Source: Oscillospiraceae bacterium | Lineage (GTDB): Bacteria; Bacillota; Clostridia; Oscillospirales; Oscillospiraceae | NCBI GenBank assembly: GCA_018385135.1 | Contig: JAHAWY010000012.1 | Location: forward strand, 1 to 47,276 | Length of the DNA: 47,276 nucleotides | Direction: 5' to 3' | Shown: positions 1 through 7,854 of the stretch, in pieces | Numbering within the stretch: position 1 is the first letter of the stretch | Layout: each line of letters starts with the position of its first letter | Notes under the pieces: generated by a model | What the model was told of the DNA's origin: nothing | What the model saw: the letters and a program-made list of their open reading frames with translations, nothing else | The model's database searches: none | Made by a program: the position numbers and the translations under genes

Positions 1-1
1 T

Positions 2-226
2 ATCAATAATGTCTATGGCGTAAAAGACGGTAAGATAGCGTGGCGGGTGCAGGATATGCTGGAATACAACCCGGATTATGCGCCGTTTATGCCGAATCCG
101 TATACATATATCAAGGTATATGAGAAAGACCCGGGAGTCGTTCTGGCAGGCACATTTCAAGGCTTCACCTTTTTAATCAACCCCAACAACGGACGCATAA
201 TCGGGACGGAGAGCTGGGAAAAGTAG
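2..226 (+). CDS. C-terminal fragment of an unrecognised protein
   Basis: An open frame enters the window and ends at a TAG at 224-226, giving the last 74 residues of a longer protein. The frame is stop-free and has protein-like composition, with tyrosine-, proline- and asparagine-containing segments and alternating hydrophobic residues near the end that suggest beta strands, for example VVLAGTFQGFTFLINP. No catalytic motif, membrane segment or cysteine cluster is visible. I do not recognise the family and assign no function. It ends just before an inverted repeat and a bidirectional terminator shared with the tRNA on the other strand. Confidence 0.6.
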   Translation: MNNVYGVKDGKIAWRVQDMLEYNPDYAPFMPNPYTYIKVYEKDPGVVLAGTFQGFTFLINPNNGRIIGTESWEK

Positions 227-237
227 AGTTTTCCGCG

Positions 238-274
238 TTTGGGTCAAGCCCTCCGAGCCGAGTATTGACCCAAA
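238..274. repeat. 10-bp inverted repeat (hairpin)
   Basis: TTTGGGTCAA at 238-247 is matched by TTGACCCAAA at 265-274, a perfect 10-bp inverted repeat with a 17-nt loop. It sits between the partial gene and the terminator at 286-332. It has no T-tract, so it may be a 3'-end stabilising hairpin or half of a compound terminator. Confidence 0.5.
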
Positions 275-285
275 TAAAAACAATG

Positions 286-332
286 AAAAAAGGACGAAAA
301 GCAGTCAAATCGACTGTTTTTCGTCCTTTTTT
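286..332. terminator. Bidirectional terminator between the partial gene and tRNA-Pro
   Basis: An A-run, a GGACGAAAA-type arm, a short loop and the complementary arm ending in a T-run form a long near-perfect hairpin with T-tracts on both strands. It would end the rightward gene tail and the leftward tRNA transcript, whose CCA end is at 332. Confidence 0.8.
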
Positions 333-407
333 GGTCGGAGTGGCGAGACTTGAACTCGCGGCCTCTTGGTCCCGAACCAAGCGCGCTACCATCTGCGCTA
401 CACCCCG
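332..407 (-). tRNA. tRNA-Pro (anticodon CGG)
   Basis: Read on the minus strand, the 76-nt sequence folds as a canonical cloverleaf. The acceptor CGGGGTG pairs with CACTCCG with one G-T pair. The D stem is GCGC/GCGC, the anticodon stem CTTGG/CCAAG carries the loop TTCGGGA, and the T stem GCGAG/CTCGC carries the loop TTCAAGT. The loop places CGG at positions 34-36, which reads proline codon CCG. The discriminator is A and the CCA end is encoded. A near-consensus promoter lies just upstream. Confidence 0.95.
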
Positions 408-430
408 AAATGCACAAAAGTGCATTAGTT

Positions 431-459
431 AGTATAGTGAATTTCGCGCCGCTTGTCAA
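431..459 (-). promoter_or_regulatory. Sigma-A-type promoter of tRNA-Pro
   Basis: On the minus strand TTGACA (454-459) is followed after exactly 17 bp by TATACT (431-436). The tRNA 5' end is 24 bp downstream of the -10, with a small TGCAC/GTGCA hairpin (411-424) in the short leader. I saw no terminator between the DUF2344 gene stop (502) and this promoter. Confidence 0.8.
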
Positions 460-501
460 GCGGTAAAAGCGCTAATTATATATTAATTCCAAAGAAAAGG
501 G

Positions 502-1173
502 CTATCTGAAAACGGTCATATCCGCGTTGTATATCTGTGTTCGTGTAAACGACGCAAAGTCCGGTGCAAGCTGCGGTGCAAGCTGACGCAGCGCTGTTAC
601 CAAATGCTCCGGGTTTAAGGTCGGCTCCTGCGCGGAGATGACAGCCTTGATGGTCACGCTGCCGTTGTCATCATCGAGCAAAATGCTGCGAATTGAGGGA
701 GCGATATCACTCTGACCCATGCCGCTTTTGGTCTTTTTCTCTATCACGATGCTTTCGCGGGAGAAAAACTCAATAAGCTCGGGCAGAAGCTCGGCGGCGG
801 AGCGGTCGTCATATTCAAAGCTGCCGTCAATATCCAGCCACTTGATGTTTTTAGCCTTGTTTTCCCATTCGTATACCTCTAAGGCTTTGATGCCCTCGGG
901 CAGGGAGCGGTTGAGACGGAATACTATTTCCGATAGGCTGATATACTCGCGCAGCTTGAAATCCAAAATCTCACATAGACTTGCCGTGCCGACGGAGAGA
1001 GGCAGAGCAAAGCTCATCTGCGCGTGAGGGTTGAAGCCCTCGCTGTATTTTAGTCCAATCTCGGCACGCTGAAAGGCGCGCTGCATCGTTCGCATAAGGT
1101 CGAGATGCGAGATATACACGGCTCTGCCTGTTTTGGAAAAGCGCAGCCGCAGACGTTCGGTTGCTTCATTCAT
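502..1173 (-). CDS. Radical-SAM-associated DUF2344 protein (TIGR03936 family)
   Basis: A 223-residue protein with the N-terminal pattern of DUF2344/TIGR03936: RLRFSKTGRAVYISHLDLMRT followed by a glycine/proline segment EGFNPHAQMSFALPL. In many Clostridia this domain is the C-terminal partner of, or is fused to, the TIGR03960 radical-SAM protein. Here it is separate but overlaps the upstream radical-SAM gene by 8 nt (ATGAATGA), which implies translational coupling. The start at 1173 has a GGGAGG site about 8 nt upstream, inside the end of the partner gene. No iron-sulfur cysteine motif is present, so catalysis presumably lies in the partner. The substrate is unknown; an RNA or ribosome-related role is suspected for the family but not shown here. 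Confidence 0.85.
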   Translation of the reverse strand: MNEATERLRLRFSKTGRAVYISHLDLMRTMQRAFQRAEIGLKYSEGFNPHAQMSFALPLSVGTASLCEILDFKLREYISLSEIVFRLNRSLPEGIKALEVYEWENKAKNIKWLDIDGSFEYDDRSAAELLPELIEFFSRESIVIEKKTKSGMGQSDIAPSIRSILLDDDNGSVTIKAVISAQEPTLNPEHLVTALRQLAPQLAPDFASFTRTQIYNADMTVFR

Positions 1174-3001
1174 CGCAGCGACCTCCCTTCAAAAGCCTGA
1201 CAGCGCCGCAGCCGGTGCATTTAACACGGCAGTCGGGCGAAAGCTCCGCCTTGTAGCACATCTCACGCTCGCGCCACATGAATTTTGGGCTAACGCCCAT
1301 GCTTACTCGACTCCAAGGCAAAACCTCATCAAAGCCGCGCTCGCGGCAGGCGTAAAACTTCGGGTCAAGATCGCATTTTTCAAAGGCATCCAGCCAGCGC
1401 TGAAAATCGAAATAATCCGACCATGAGTTGAGCCGCCCGCCGTTTCTCCAAACCTCCTCAAGCACCGCGCCGACGCGGCGGTCACCGCGCGAGAGAACGG
1501 CTTCGATAAGGCTGGTGTCTGCGTCGTGCCAGTTATAGGTTATCGCTTTGGCACGAAGATGCTCGCGCAGCAGTGTTACGCGGCGGCGGTATTCGTCCAT
1601 ATCCACCTGAGGCTCCCACTGAAAGGGTGTGTGGGGCTTCGGAACAAAGCATGAGGTGGATACGGTTATGCGTAAACCCTTTGCCTTGTTTGAGGCATAG
1701 GGCTTCCATAGGGCGAGAACCTTCATGGCGAGGTCTGCGATGCCCAGTACATCCTCGTCTGTTTCCGTTGGAAGTCCCAGCATGAAATAGAGCTTAACAT
1801 TATTCCAGCCGCCCTCAAAGGCGATGCGACAGGTATTGAGCAGATCCTCCTCACGGACATTTTTGTTTATTGCGTCACGCAGGCGCTGAGTGCCTGCCTC
1901 GGGAGCGAAGGTAAGCCCGCTTTTGCGAACAGACTGGACCTTGTGCATCAGCTCGATTGAAAAGTTGTCCGCACGCAGGGAAGGAAGGGAAAGACCGATG
2001 CTTCGCGGAACGCAGAAATCCAAAAGCCCGTCGCAAAGCTCGTTTAAGGGGCGGTAGTCGCTGGTTGACAGTGAGGAGAGCGTAACCTCCTGGTAGCCTG
2101 TGTTTTCCAGCGAGTCGATGCCTTGCTGCACGACCTTTTCAACACTTCTCGGACGCACGGGACGATAAACATAGCCCGCCTGGCAAAAGCGGCAGCCGCG
2201 GATGCAGCCTCTGAAAAGCTCCAGCGTAACGCGGTCATGCACGATCTCCGTGGAGGGTACGACGGGCGCGGTGGGGAAATAGCTGTTTTCAAAGTCTGTG
2301 ATGATGCGCTTTTGCACCTGCTCCGGCGCGCCCTCCAGAGCCTCGATGCGGTTGATCGTACCATCGTCGTTATAAACGGGATGATAAAGCGAGGGGACGT
2401 AAACACCGCCGATTTTTGCTGCTTCGAGCAGAAATTGACGTTTTGTCCAGCCCTGCTTTTTCGCTGTGCGCAAAAGCTCAAGCAGTTCCACGTCCATCTC
2501 CTCGCCCTCGCCGATGAGCATCAGATCCATAAAGTCTGCCATTGGCTCGGGATTGCAGCAGCTTGTGCCGCCGGCGAAAACGAGAGGCAGCAGTTCCTTG
2601 CGCTCATCTGAACGCAGGGGAATGCCCGCCAGGTCGAGCATATTTAATACGTCAAGATACGCTATCTCGTAGCCGATGGAAAAGCCGATAGCGTCAAAGC
2701 TGCTAAGACAGTCGCCGCTTTCCAGCGCCCAAAGAGGAATGCCGGCTGAGCGCAGCTCATCCTCCATATCGCCCCACGGGGCGAAAACGCGCTCGCACCA
2801 TACGCCGTCCATTTCGTTGATAGCTCCGTAAAGTATCTTCATACCGAGATTGGACATTCCTATCTCATAGGTGTCGGGGAAGCAGAGCGCCATGCGCAGG
2901 TCGAGCTTCGATTTGTCCTTTACTATTTGGTTGTATTCACCGCCTGTGTAGCGGGCGGGCTTTTGCACCCGTTGCAGGATGCGGGCTAGTTTTTTGTCCA
3001 T
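1166..3001 (-). CDS. TIGR03960-family B12-binding-like radical SAM protein
   Basis: A 611-residue radical-SAM protein. The N-terminal ~230 residues resemble a cobalamin-binding-like (YgiQ/MiaB-like) domain (LCFPDTYEIGMSNLG). The [4Fe-4S] motif CIRGCRFC (cysteines near residues 266, 270 and 273) opens the radical-SAM barrel. The last ~30 residues hold further cysteines (DCRVKCTGCG) that could bind a metal. The start MDKKLARI at 3001 was preferred over an upstream in-frame start because GGGAG lies 6 nt before it. It is followed by its coupled DUF2344 partner. The reaction is not known for this family. Upstream is an M50 protease separated by a 75-bp gap containing a 14-bp hairpin, so co-transcription with it is possible but may be attenuated. 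Confidence 0.88.
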   Translation of the reverse strand: MDKKLARILQRVQKPARYTGGEYNQIVKDKSKLDLRMALCFPDTYEIGMSNLGMKILYGAINEMDGVWCERVFAPWGDMEDELRSAGIPLWALESGDCLSSFDAIGFSIGYEIAYLDVLNMLDLAGIPLRSDERKELLPLVFAGGTSCCNPEPMADFMDLMLIGEGEEMDVELLELLRTAKKQGWTKRQFLLEAAKIGGVYVPSLYHPVYNDDGTINRIEALEGAPEQVQKRIITDFENSYFPTAPVVPSTEIVHDRVTLELFRGCIRGCRFCQAGYVYRPVRPRSVEKVVQQGIDSLENTGYQEVTLSSLSTSDYRPLNELCDGLLDFCVPRSIGLSLPSLRADNFSIELMHKVQSVRKSGLTFAPEAGTQRLRDAINKNVREEDLLNTCRIAFEGGWNNVKLYFMLGLPTETDEDVLGIADLAMKVLALWKPYASNKAKGLRITVSTSCFVPKPHTPFQWEPQVDMDEYRRRVTLLREHLRAKAITYNWHDADTSLIEAVLSRGDRRVGAVLEEVWRNGGRLNSWSDYFDFQRWLDAFEKCDLDPKFYACRERGFDEVLPWSRVSMGVSPKFMWREREMCYKAELSPDCRVKCTGCGAVRLLKGGRCDE

Positions 3002-3034
3002 TTTTTTCTCCCGTGGTTTGGCGTTTGCGCGCAA

Positions 3035-3078
3035 AAGCGCGAAACGGGGCTTTTCTCATTGTATCCCGTTTCGCGCTT
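3035..3078 (-). terminator. 14-bp hairpin between M50 protease and radical-SAM gene
   Basis: AAGCGCGAAACGGG (3035-3048) and CCCGTTTCGCGCTT (3065-3078) are perfect complements around a 16-nt loop, touching the M50 stop codon. On the minus strand it is followed by TTTTGCG, a weak T-tract, so it may be a partial terminator or attenuator. Confidence 0.5.
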
Positions 3079-3685
3079 ATTTACAAGTGTGTTTTCGCTG
3101 TAATACGGCAAGCCAAAGTCCGGACATAAGAAGCGCCGCACCCTGTCCGGCATGGAGAAAATACAATCCCCACAGCAAGAGTGCCGCCGAGACCGCAAAG
3201 CCGAGGATACAAAGAGTCTGCCTTGAGCGGGGCGCACCAAGGCAGCTCTCAAGTATGCTTTGCAGCAGCACTCCGCCGTCCAGAGGCAGAGCGGGGAGAA
3301 GATTAAACAGGTTCAAAACAACGCCCAAGCCCGCGCAGACATAGAGGTATTCACTGTTTAAGGCACGTCCCGAGAGCGCGCAGAGCAGCGCAAACAGTAA
3401 GCCGCCCAGCGGTCCTGCCAGTGCCGTTAACGCCAGTGCGCGCCGGGAAACACTTCCCGCGTAATCAAGCGCGAAGCCTGAAAGAGAAGCGTGCAGGCGC
3501 GTTGGATATGCCCCATACAGGCGCATGGCGGCAGCGTGGCAAAGCTCATGAACGGAAACGGCGGGTACAGCCGCCGCCAGCACACCGCCCTCATCAAAAA
3601 AGAGCAGCAGCGACAGCAGAAGAACAAAGCCGCCGTCCACCCGCGCTTTAAGCTGAGGAGCTTTAAATACGGAGCTGCGATGCAT
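3077..3685 (-). CDS. M50 site-2 protease, SpoIVFB-like
   Basis: A 202-residue polytopic membrane metalloprotease. HELCH (His46, Glu47, His50) is the HExxH zinc site, and NLLPALPLDGG (Asp136) is the second conserved M50 motif. Hydrophobic segments flank both. SpoIVFB-type proteases cleave membrane-tethered pro-sigma-K in the mother cell, and this protein has the right size and motif order. The start at 3685 (MHRSSVF) is only one base after the stop of the M23 gene, so the two are translationally coupled. Longer in-frame starts would run into the M23 coding region. The pairing with an M23-domain protein parallels the spoIVFA-spoIVFB operon. Other M50 substrates cannot be excluded, and no sigK is in the window. 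Confidence 0.85.
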   Translation of the reverse strand: MHRSSVFKAPQLKARVDGGFVLLLSLLLFFDEGGVLAAAVPAVSVHELCHAAAMRLYGAYPTRLHASLSGFALDYAGSVSRRALALTALAGPLGGLLFALLCALSGRALNSEYLYVCAGLGVVLNLFNLLPALPLDGGVLLQSILESCLGAPRSRQTLCILGFAVSAALLLWGLYFLHAGQGAALLMSGLWLAVLQRKHTCK

Positions 3686-3686
3686 A

Positions 3687-4535
3687 TCATATGTAGTATT
3701 CGGGATTGAGGTATTTATCGTTATGCCGCAGCTCAAAGTGCATATGCGGACCTGTAACAAGCCCGGAGTGACCGGAATGAGCGACAAGCTGCCCTGCCTC
3801 AACAGTGTCACCCGCGGAAACCAAAAGCTCGCTGCAATGTCCGTAAAGCGTTGTGTAGCCGCCTCCGTGGTCTATGATAAGCGTTAAGCCGTAACCGCTT
3901 ATAGTTCCGGCGGTGGTAACTGTGCCGGAGGCAAAGGAATATATATCGTCGCCGTCCACAACGTCGAAATCAGTACCATAATGAAAGCGCACATCGCCGT
4001 AAACCGGATGCACACGATAGCCGAAAACGCTTGTTATCTCGGCGGATACAGGCATAACATGGTCAAAGGGCAGGTCTTCATAGGCACAGTCAACGCTCTG
4101 GGGAATGCTGTGGTCGGCAAAAACCGCCTGTCTTGCTAGAAACTCTGTGCTTGGGTCTGTTCGCTCGCTTGCTTCAAGTGCCGCGACTTCCGCTGTTTCA
4201 AGCGCTTCGGGAGACAGGGAGGTCTCCTCAAGCGTTTCGTCGGCAGCGGGTCTTGCAACGGGAAACTTAAAGCCGACAAGGCTCAGCGCCACAAGCTTTC
4301 TCCGGGGAAAATCGTCGCTTACGCTCGTGCTGAGGCAGTACGCGATTGGAGACGGCTCGTCCGCCTTTTCGCCGGTCAAGCCGCGTCCGAGCGTTGAGAG
4401 CGTTTCGCGGCTGTCTCCGCGATATTTCTCCGATACCTCGCTCTCTCTGAGACTAAGCATAATCTGCGGCGCGAGGAAGCTGAAAACCGGGATTACAAGC
4501 AGGGTGGCGACAATCAGCAAAATGACCTTTTTCAT
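3687..4535 (-). CDS. Membrane-anchored M23 (LytM) metallopeptidase, SpoIVFA-like
   Basis: A 282-residue protein with one N-terminal membrane anchor (MKKVILLIVATLLVIPVF), a ~140-residue linker and a C-terminal M23 domain. The zinc ligands are intact: HYGTD (His185, Asp189) and HMH (His264, His266), with the surrounding GYGLTLIIDHG and YGH motifs. SpoIVFA of Bacillus has a LytM fold and holds SpoIVFB inactive. This protein lies directly upstream of an SpoIVFB-like protease, but its retained zinc ligands mean it could also cut peptidoglycan. The start at 4535 has AGGAAGGA a few bases upstream. An upstream in-frame start at 4559 lacks such a site. No confident promoter was found in the gap shared with argH. 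Confidence 0.83.
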   Translation of the reverse strand: MKKVILLIVATLLVIPVFSFLAPQIMLSLRESEVSEKYRGDSRETLSTLGRGLTGEKADEPSPIAYCLSTSVSDDFPRRKLVALSLVGFKFPVARPAADETLEETSLSPEALETAEVAALEASERTDPSTEFLARQAVFADHSIPQSVDCAYEDLPFDHVMPVSAEITSVFGYRVHPVYGDVRFHYGTDFDVVDGDDIYSFASGTVTTAGTISGYGLTLIIDHGGGYTTLYGHCSELLVSAGDTVEAGQLVAHSGHSGLVTGPHMHFELRHNDKYLNPEYYI

Positions 4536-4676
4536 ATGTTCCTTCCTTTCCGTGAACAAAAAATATGCTGCGCTCTTTATTTATCGAAAGCAGGATGATA
4601 TAATAAACAGAAATACAAGAAAACAACAGCTTGTTTAACATACATAGAAACGCGCTTATGAAAAGAGGTAAACTAA

Positions 4677-6056
4677 ATGAAACTATGGTCGGGACGCTTT
4701 GAGAAAAACACTGACGCTCTGGTAGACGAGCTTAACGCCAGTATCGGCTTTGACGCTCGCCTTTACAGGCAGGATATACAAGGCAGCCTTGCCCACTCGG
4801 CTATGCTCGCAAAGCAGGGCATCATAACCGAGGAGGACAAAGAGCAGATACATAAGGGCTTGAAGGAGATCCTCGCAGAAATTGAAAGCGGCGCTTTGAG
4901 CTTTGATAACGACGTTGAGGATATCCACATGGCGGTCGAGGGCGAGCTTACGCGCCGCATTGGCGACGCCGGCAAGCGCCTGCATACCGCGCGCAGCCGC
5001 AACGATCAGGTGGCGCTGGACTTTCGCCTTTACCTAAAGCAGGAGGTGACCGAGCTTCGTGATCTGGAGCTGGAGCTTTTGGAAACCGTACTGGAGCTTT
5101 CCAAAAGCGGCATGGATGTTGTCATGCCTGCCTATACGCATCTTCAGCGCGCCCAGCCGACCACCTTTGCACACTACATGATGGCGTATGCCAATATGTT
5201 TCGGCGCGACATAACCCGCCTTGAGGACTGCCTGGAGCGCATGGACGAATGTCCCCTTGGCAGCGGTGCTCTTACCGCAACTACCTATCCTATCGACCGC
5301 GCTTTTGTTGCCGAACAGCTCGGCTTTGCGCGCGTTACGCAAAACAGTCTTGACGGAGTGTCAGACCGTGACTATGCGCTGGAGCTTTTAAACGACCTGT
5401 CCATTTTAATGATGCACCTTTCCCGCTTTTCCGAGGAGATCATCTTGTGGTGCTCGTGGGAATTCAAATTCGTCGAGCTGGACGATGCGTATTCCACCGG
5501 CTCGTCCATCATGCCGCAGAAGAAAAATCCCGACATTGCCGAGCTGGTGCGCGGCAAGACAGGCAGAGTTTACGGCGATTTGATGAGCCTGCTCACCGTG
5601 ATGAAGGCGCTGCCTCTTGCCTATAACAAGGATATGCAGGAGGACAAAGAGCCGGTATTTGACGCTCTTGACACCGTGAAAAAGTGCATACCCGTATTTG
5701 CCGCCATGCTTAAAACTATGCGCCTGCTGCCTGATAATATGCGCGCCGCCGCCGGCAGGGGCTTTATCAATGCTACAGACTGTGCCGACTATCTGGTAAA
5801 AAAGGGCTTGCCCTTCCGCGATGCTTACACGCTTGTAGGAAGGCTTGTTTCCCACTGCATTGAAAACGGAAAAACGCTGGAAACATTGGAAATAGAGGAG
5901 TACAAAAAGCTCTCTGAGGTGTTTGAGCAGGATGTATATGAGGCGATTTCGCTTGATACCTGCGTTTCAAACCGCAAGGCGGCGGGAGGACCGGCTAAGG
6001 AAAGCGTTCAGTCTCAAATTGATTACATTGAGGCATTTATAGAAGAAAGAAGATAG
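4677..6056 (+). CDS. argH: Argininosuccinate lyase
   Basis: A 459-residue enzyme of the fumarase/aspartase superfamily that splits argininosuccinate into arginine and fumarate, the last step of arginine synthesis, in the cytosol. The signature GSSIMPQKKNP with the catalytic serine lies near residue 280. The N-terminal WSGRF and the TARSRNDQ segment are typical of ArgH. Length equals the family norm of about 460. An AGAGG site precedes ATG 4677. The rest of the arginine pathway, including argG, is not in the window. It appears to be a single gene; the next gene starts 40 bp after its stop and may be read through from it. Confidence 0.96.
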   Translation: MKLWSGRFEKNTDALVDELNASIGFDARLYRQDIQGSLAHSAMLAKQGIITEEDKEQIHKGLKEILAEIESGALSFDNDVEDIHMAVEGELTRRIGDAGKRLHTARSRNDQVALDFRLYLKQEVTELRDLELELLETVLELSKSGMDVVMPAYTHLQRAQPTTFAHYMMAYANMFRRDITRLEDCLERMDECPLGSGALTATTYPIDRAFVAEQLGFARVTQNSLDGVSDRDYALELLNDLSILMMHLSRFSEEIILWCSWEFKFVELDDAYSTGSSIMPQKKNPDIAELVRGKTGRVYGDLMSLLTVMKALPLAYNKDMQEDKEPVFDALDTVKKCIPVFAAMLKTMRLLPDNMRAAAGRGFINATDCADYLVKKGLPFRDAYTLVGRLVSHCIENGKTLETLEIEEYKKLSEVFEQDVYEAISLDTCVSNRKAAGGPAKESVQSQIDYIEAFIEERR

Positions 6057-6095
6057 TATACGCCGCATGGCGACGAACATGGGTTTATAATTACA

Positions 6096-7820
6096 ATGAA
6101 AAAAAGAGCAATAATTCTGGCGCTGGCGCTGCTGATCAGCGCGGCGCTGCCTACGGGCGCACTTGCGGCGGCACCGTCCGCCGAGGATGATCATAGCGGC
6201 TACATAGTCAAGCTCCGAGAGAGCGAAAGCGCTGTGCGGCTTTTGAGCAACAGTGGGCTTGACGAGCTAAGCTCGCGGCACGGGCTTTATAAGGCGGACA
6301 GCCTTGACCAGATCGAAAGGCTTGGCGGCGAGGTTGAGTATTACGAGCCGGACTGTATGGCGACGCTTTTTGAGCTGCCGAACGATACCTATGCGGAAAA
6401 ACAGTGGAATCTTTCCAAACTCGGCGTGGAATCTGCATGGAGCAAAGGCTATACGGGAGCGGGTGTGAAAGTTGCCATTATCGACAGCGGTGTAAGCTCC
6501 CTGCATGAGGACTTCGAGGGCGTGAGCTTCGAGCGCGGGAAAAATCTGATTGACGGTTCGCACGACGTTTCCGACGAGATGGGGCACGGGACTTTTGTCG
6601 CCGGTGTTATTGCCGCCGCCTGCAATAATGGTGTTGGCATAGCGGGGCTTTGCGACGAGGTAACTCTTGTGCCGCTGAAAAGCTTCAGTAGCGACAACAG
6701 GACGAGCGTAACATATATCATCTCAGCGATTTACGAGGCGGTGGATACCTTTGACTGCGATGTAATAAACCTCAGCTTGGGTATGGATGCAAACGTTAGA
6801 AGCCTGCGCGAGGCTATCGACCACGCAAACGCAAACGGCGTTATAGTTGTCTCCGCAGTTGGCAACAGCGGTACGAGCCAGCTCCAGTACCCGGCTGCGT
6901 ATGAAAACGTTATAGGTGTCGGCTCAATTGATAAAACGGGCAGGGTGACGTCCTTTTCGCAGAAAAACGAGTCGGTTTTTGTCGTTGCGCCCGGTGTTGA
7001 CATTATCAGTCTCAGCAACGAAAGAAACAACGCGTATTTCGTGGGCGAGGGCACGAGCTATTCGGCTCCCCATGTTACCGCCGCCGCTATTATGCTAAAG
7101 CAATATGCGCCGAGCTCGACCACGGAGGACTTTGCAGAGCTTATAAAGCTCTCCGCGCGCGACGGCGGAGCTTTGGGCTACGATACTTACTACGGCTACG
7201 GTGCTTTAGATTTTGAAGCCTTCATAGAGACGATGGAAAGCTATGACTTTGGCAATATTGAGCAGCGCTATCCCGACCTTGCGGGACACTGGGCGGCGGA
7301 CAGCATAGACTTTTGCGTCAGCCATAAGCTATTTAACGGTATTTCCGAGAGCGAGTTTGCCCCGGAACAGCCGATGACCCGCGCAATGTTCGTGACCGTT
7401 CTTAGCCGCATGAGCGGAGAGCAGATTAAAGGCTTTCCGATGGTCTTTTCCGATGTTTCCGAAAGCGACTGGTTTGCCCAGCCCGCGGCATGGGGCAGCG
7501 CAACCGGCATCGTTTCCGGCGTTTCGGAAAGCCGCTTTGACCCGAACGGAAGCATTACAAGAGAGCAGATGGCGGCGATGCTTTACCGATATGCAAACGC
7601 CTTTGGTCTGCACGCTATAAACGCAAGCTCCGCCGGCTTGGGCGATTTCAGCGACGGTGCCTCCGTTTCCGAGTGGGCAAAAAGCGCCATGCAGTGGGCT
7701 GTTGCAAACGGGCTTATAACAGGACGCGGCGGAGCGATGCTCTGCCCGCAGGAGGGGGCAAAGCGCTGCGAGGTGGCTGCCATCATTCAGCGCTTTATCA
7801 GTACCTTCGGTCAAAACTGA
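6096..7820 (+). CDS. Secreted subtilisin-like (S8) protease with three SLH domains
   Basis: 574 residues. A signal peptide (MKKRAIILALALLISAALP, cleavage near ALA-A at 24-26) precedes an inhibitor-like pro-region (about 35-95). The S8 catalytic domain (about 100-380) has Asp130 in AIIDSG, His164 in GHGTFVAG, oxyanion Asn257 and Ser321 in GTSYSAPH, so it looks active. Three S-layer homology domains follow (about 392-440, 450-505 and 515-570), starting with YPDLAGHWA and with TRAMF/TREQM-type helices. SLH domains bind pyruvylated secondary cell-wall polymer, so the enzyme should sit on the cell surface. The start has only a weak ribosome-binding site. It lies 40 bp after argH with no clear promoter. 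A second SLH enzyme is encoded at 43705. Confidence 0.92.
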   Translation: MKKRAIILALALLISAALPTGALAAAPSAEDDHSGYIVKLRESESAVRLLSNSGLDELSSRHGLYKADSLDQIERLGGEVEYYEPDCMATLFELPNDTYAEKQWNLSKLGVESAWSKGYTGAGVKVAIIDSGVSSLHEDFEGVSFERGKNLIDGSHDVSDEMGHGTFVAGVIAAACNNGVGIAGLCDEVTLVPLKSFSSDNRTSVTYIISAIYEAVDTFDCDVINLSLGMDANVRSLREAIDHANANGVIVVSAVGNSGTSQLQYPAAYENVIGVGSIDKTGRVTSFSQKNESVFVVAPGVDIISLSNERNNAYFVGEGTSYSAPHVTAAAIMLKQYAPSSTTEDFAELIKLSARDGGALGYDTYYGYGALDFEAFIETMESYDFGNIEQRYPDLAGHWAADSIDFCVSHKLFNGISESEFAPEQPMTRAMFVTVLSRMSGEQIKGFPMVFSDVSESDWFAQPAAWGSATGIVSGVSESRFDPNGSITREQMAAMLYRYANAFGLHAINASSAGLGDFSDGASVSEWAKSAMQWAVANGLITGRGGAMLCPQEGAKRCEVAAIIQRFISTFGQN

Positions 7821-7854
7821 AATACTATATCTATATTCAGGGGAGTAGTAGAAT

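Noticed and set aside
4536..4676. Sigma-E-type promoter for the M23/M50 pair
   Set aside because: A CATATTTT resembling the -10 is present on the minus strand, but no -35 at the required distance could be matched.
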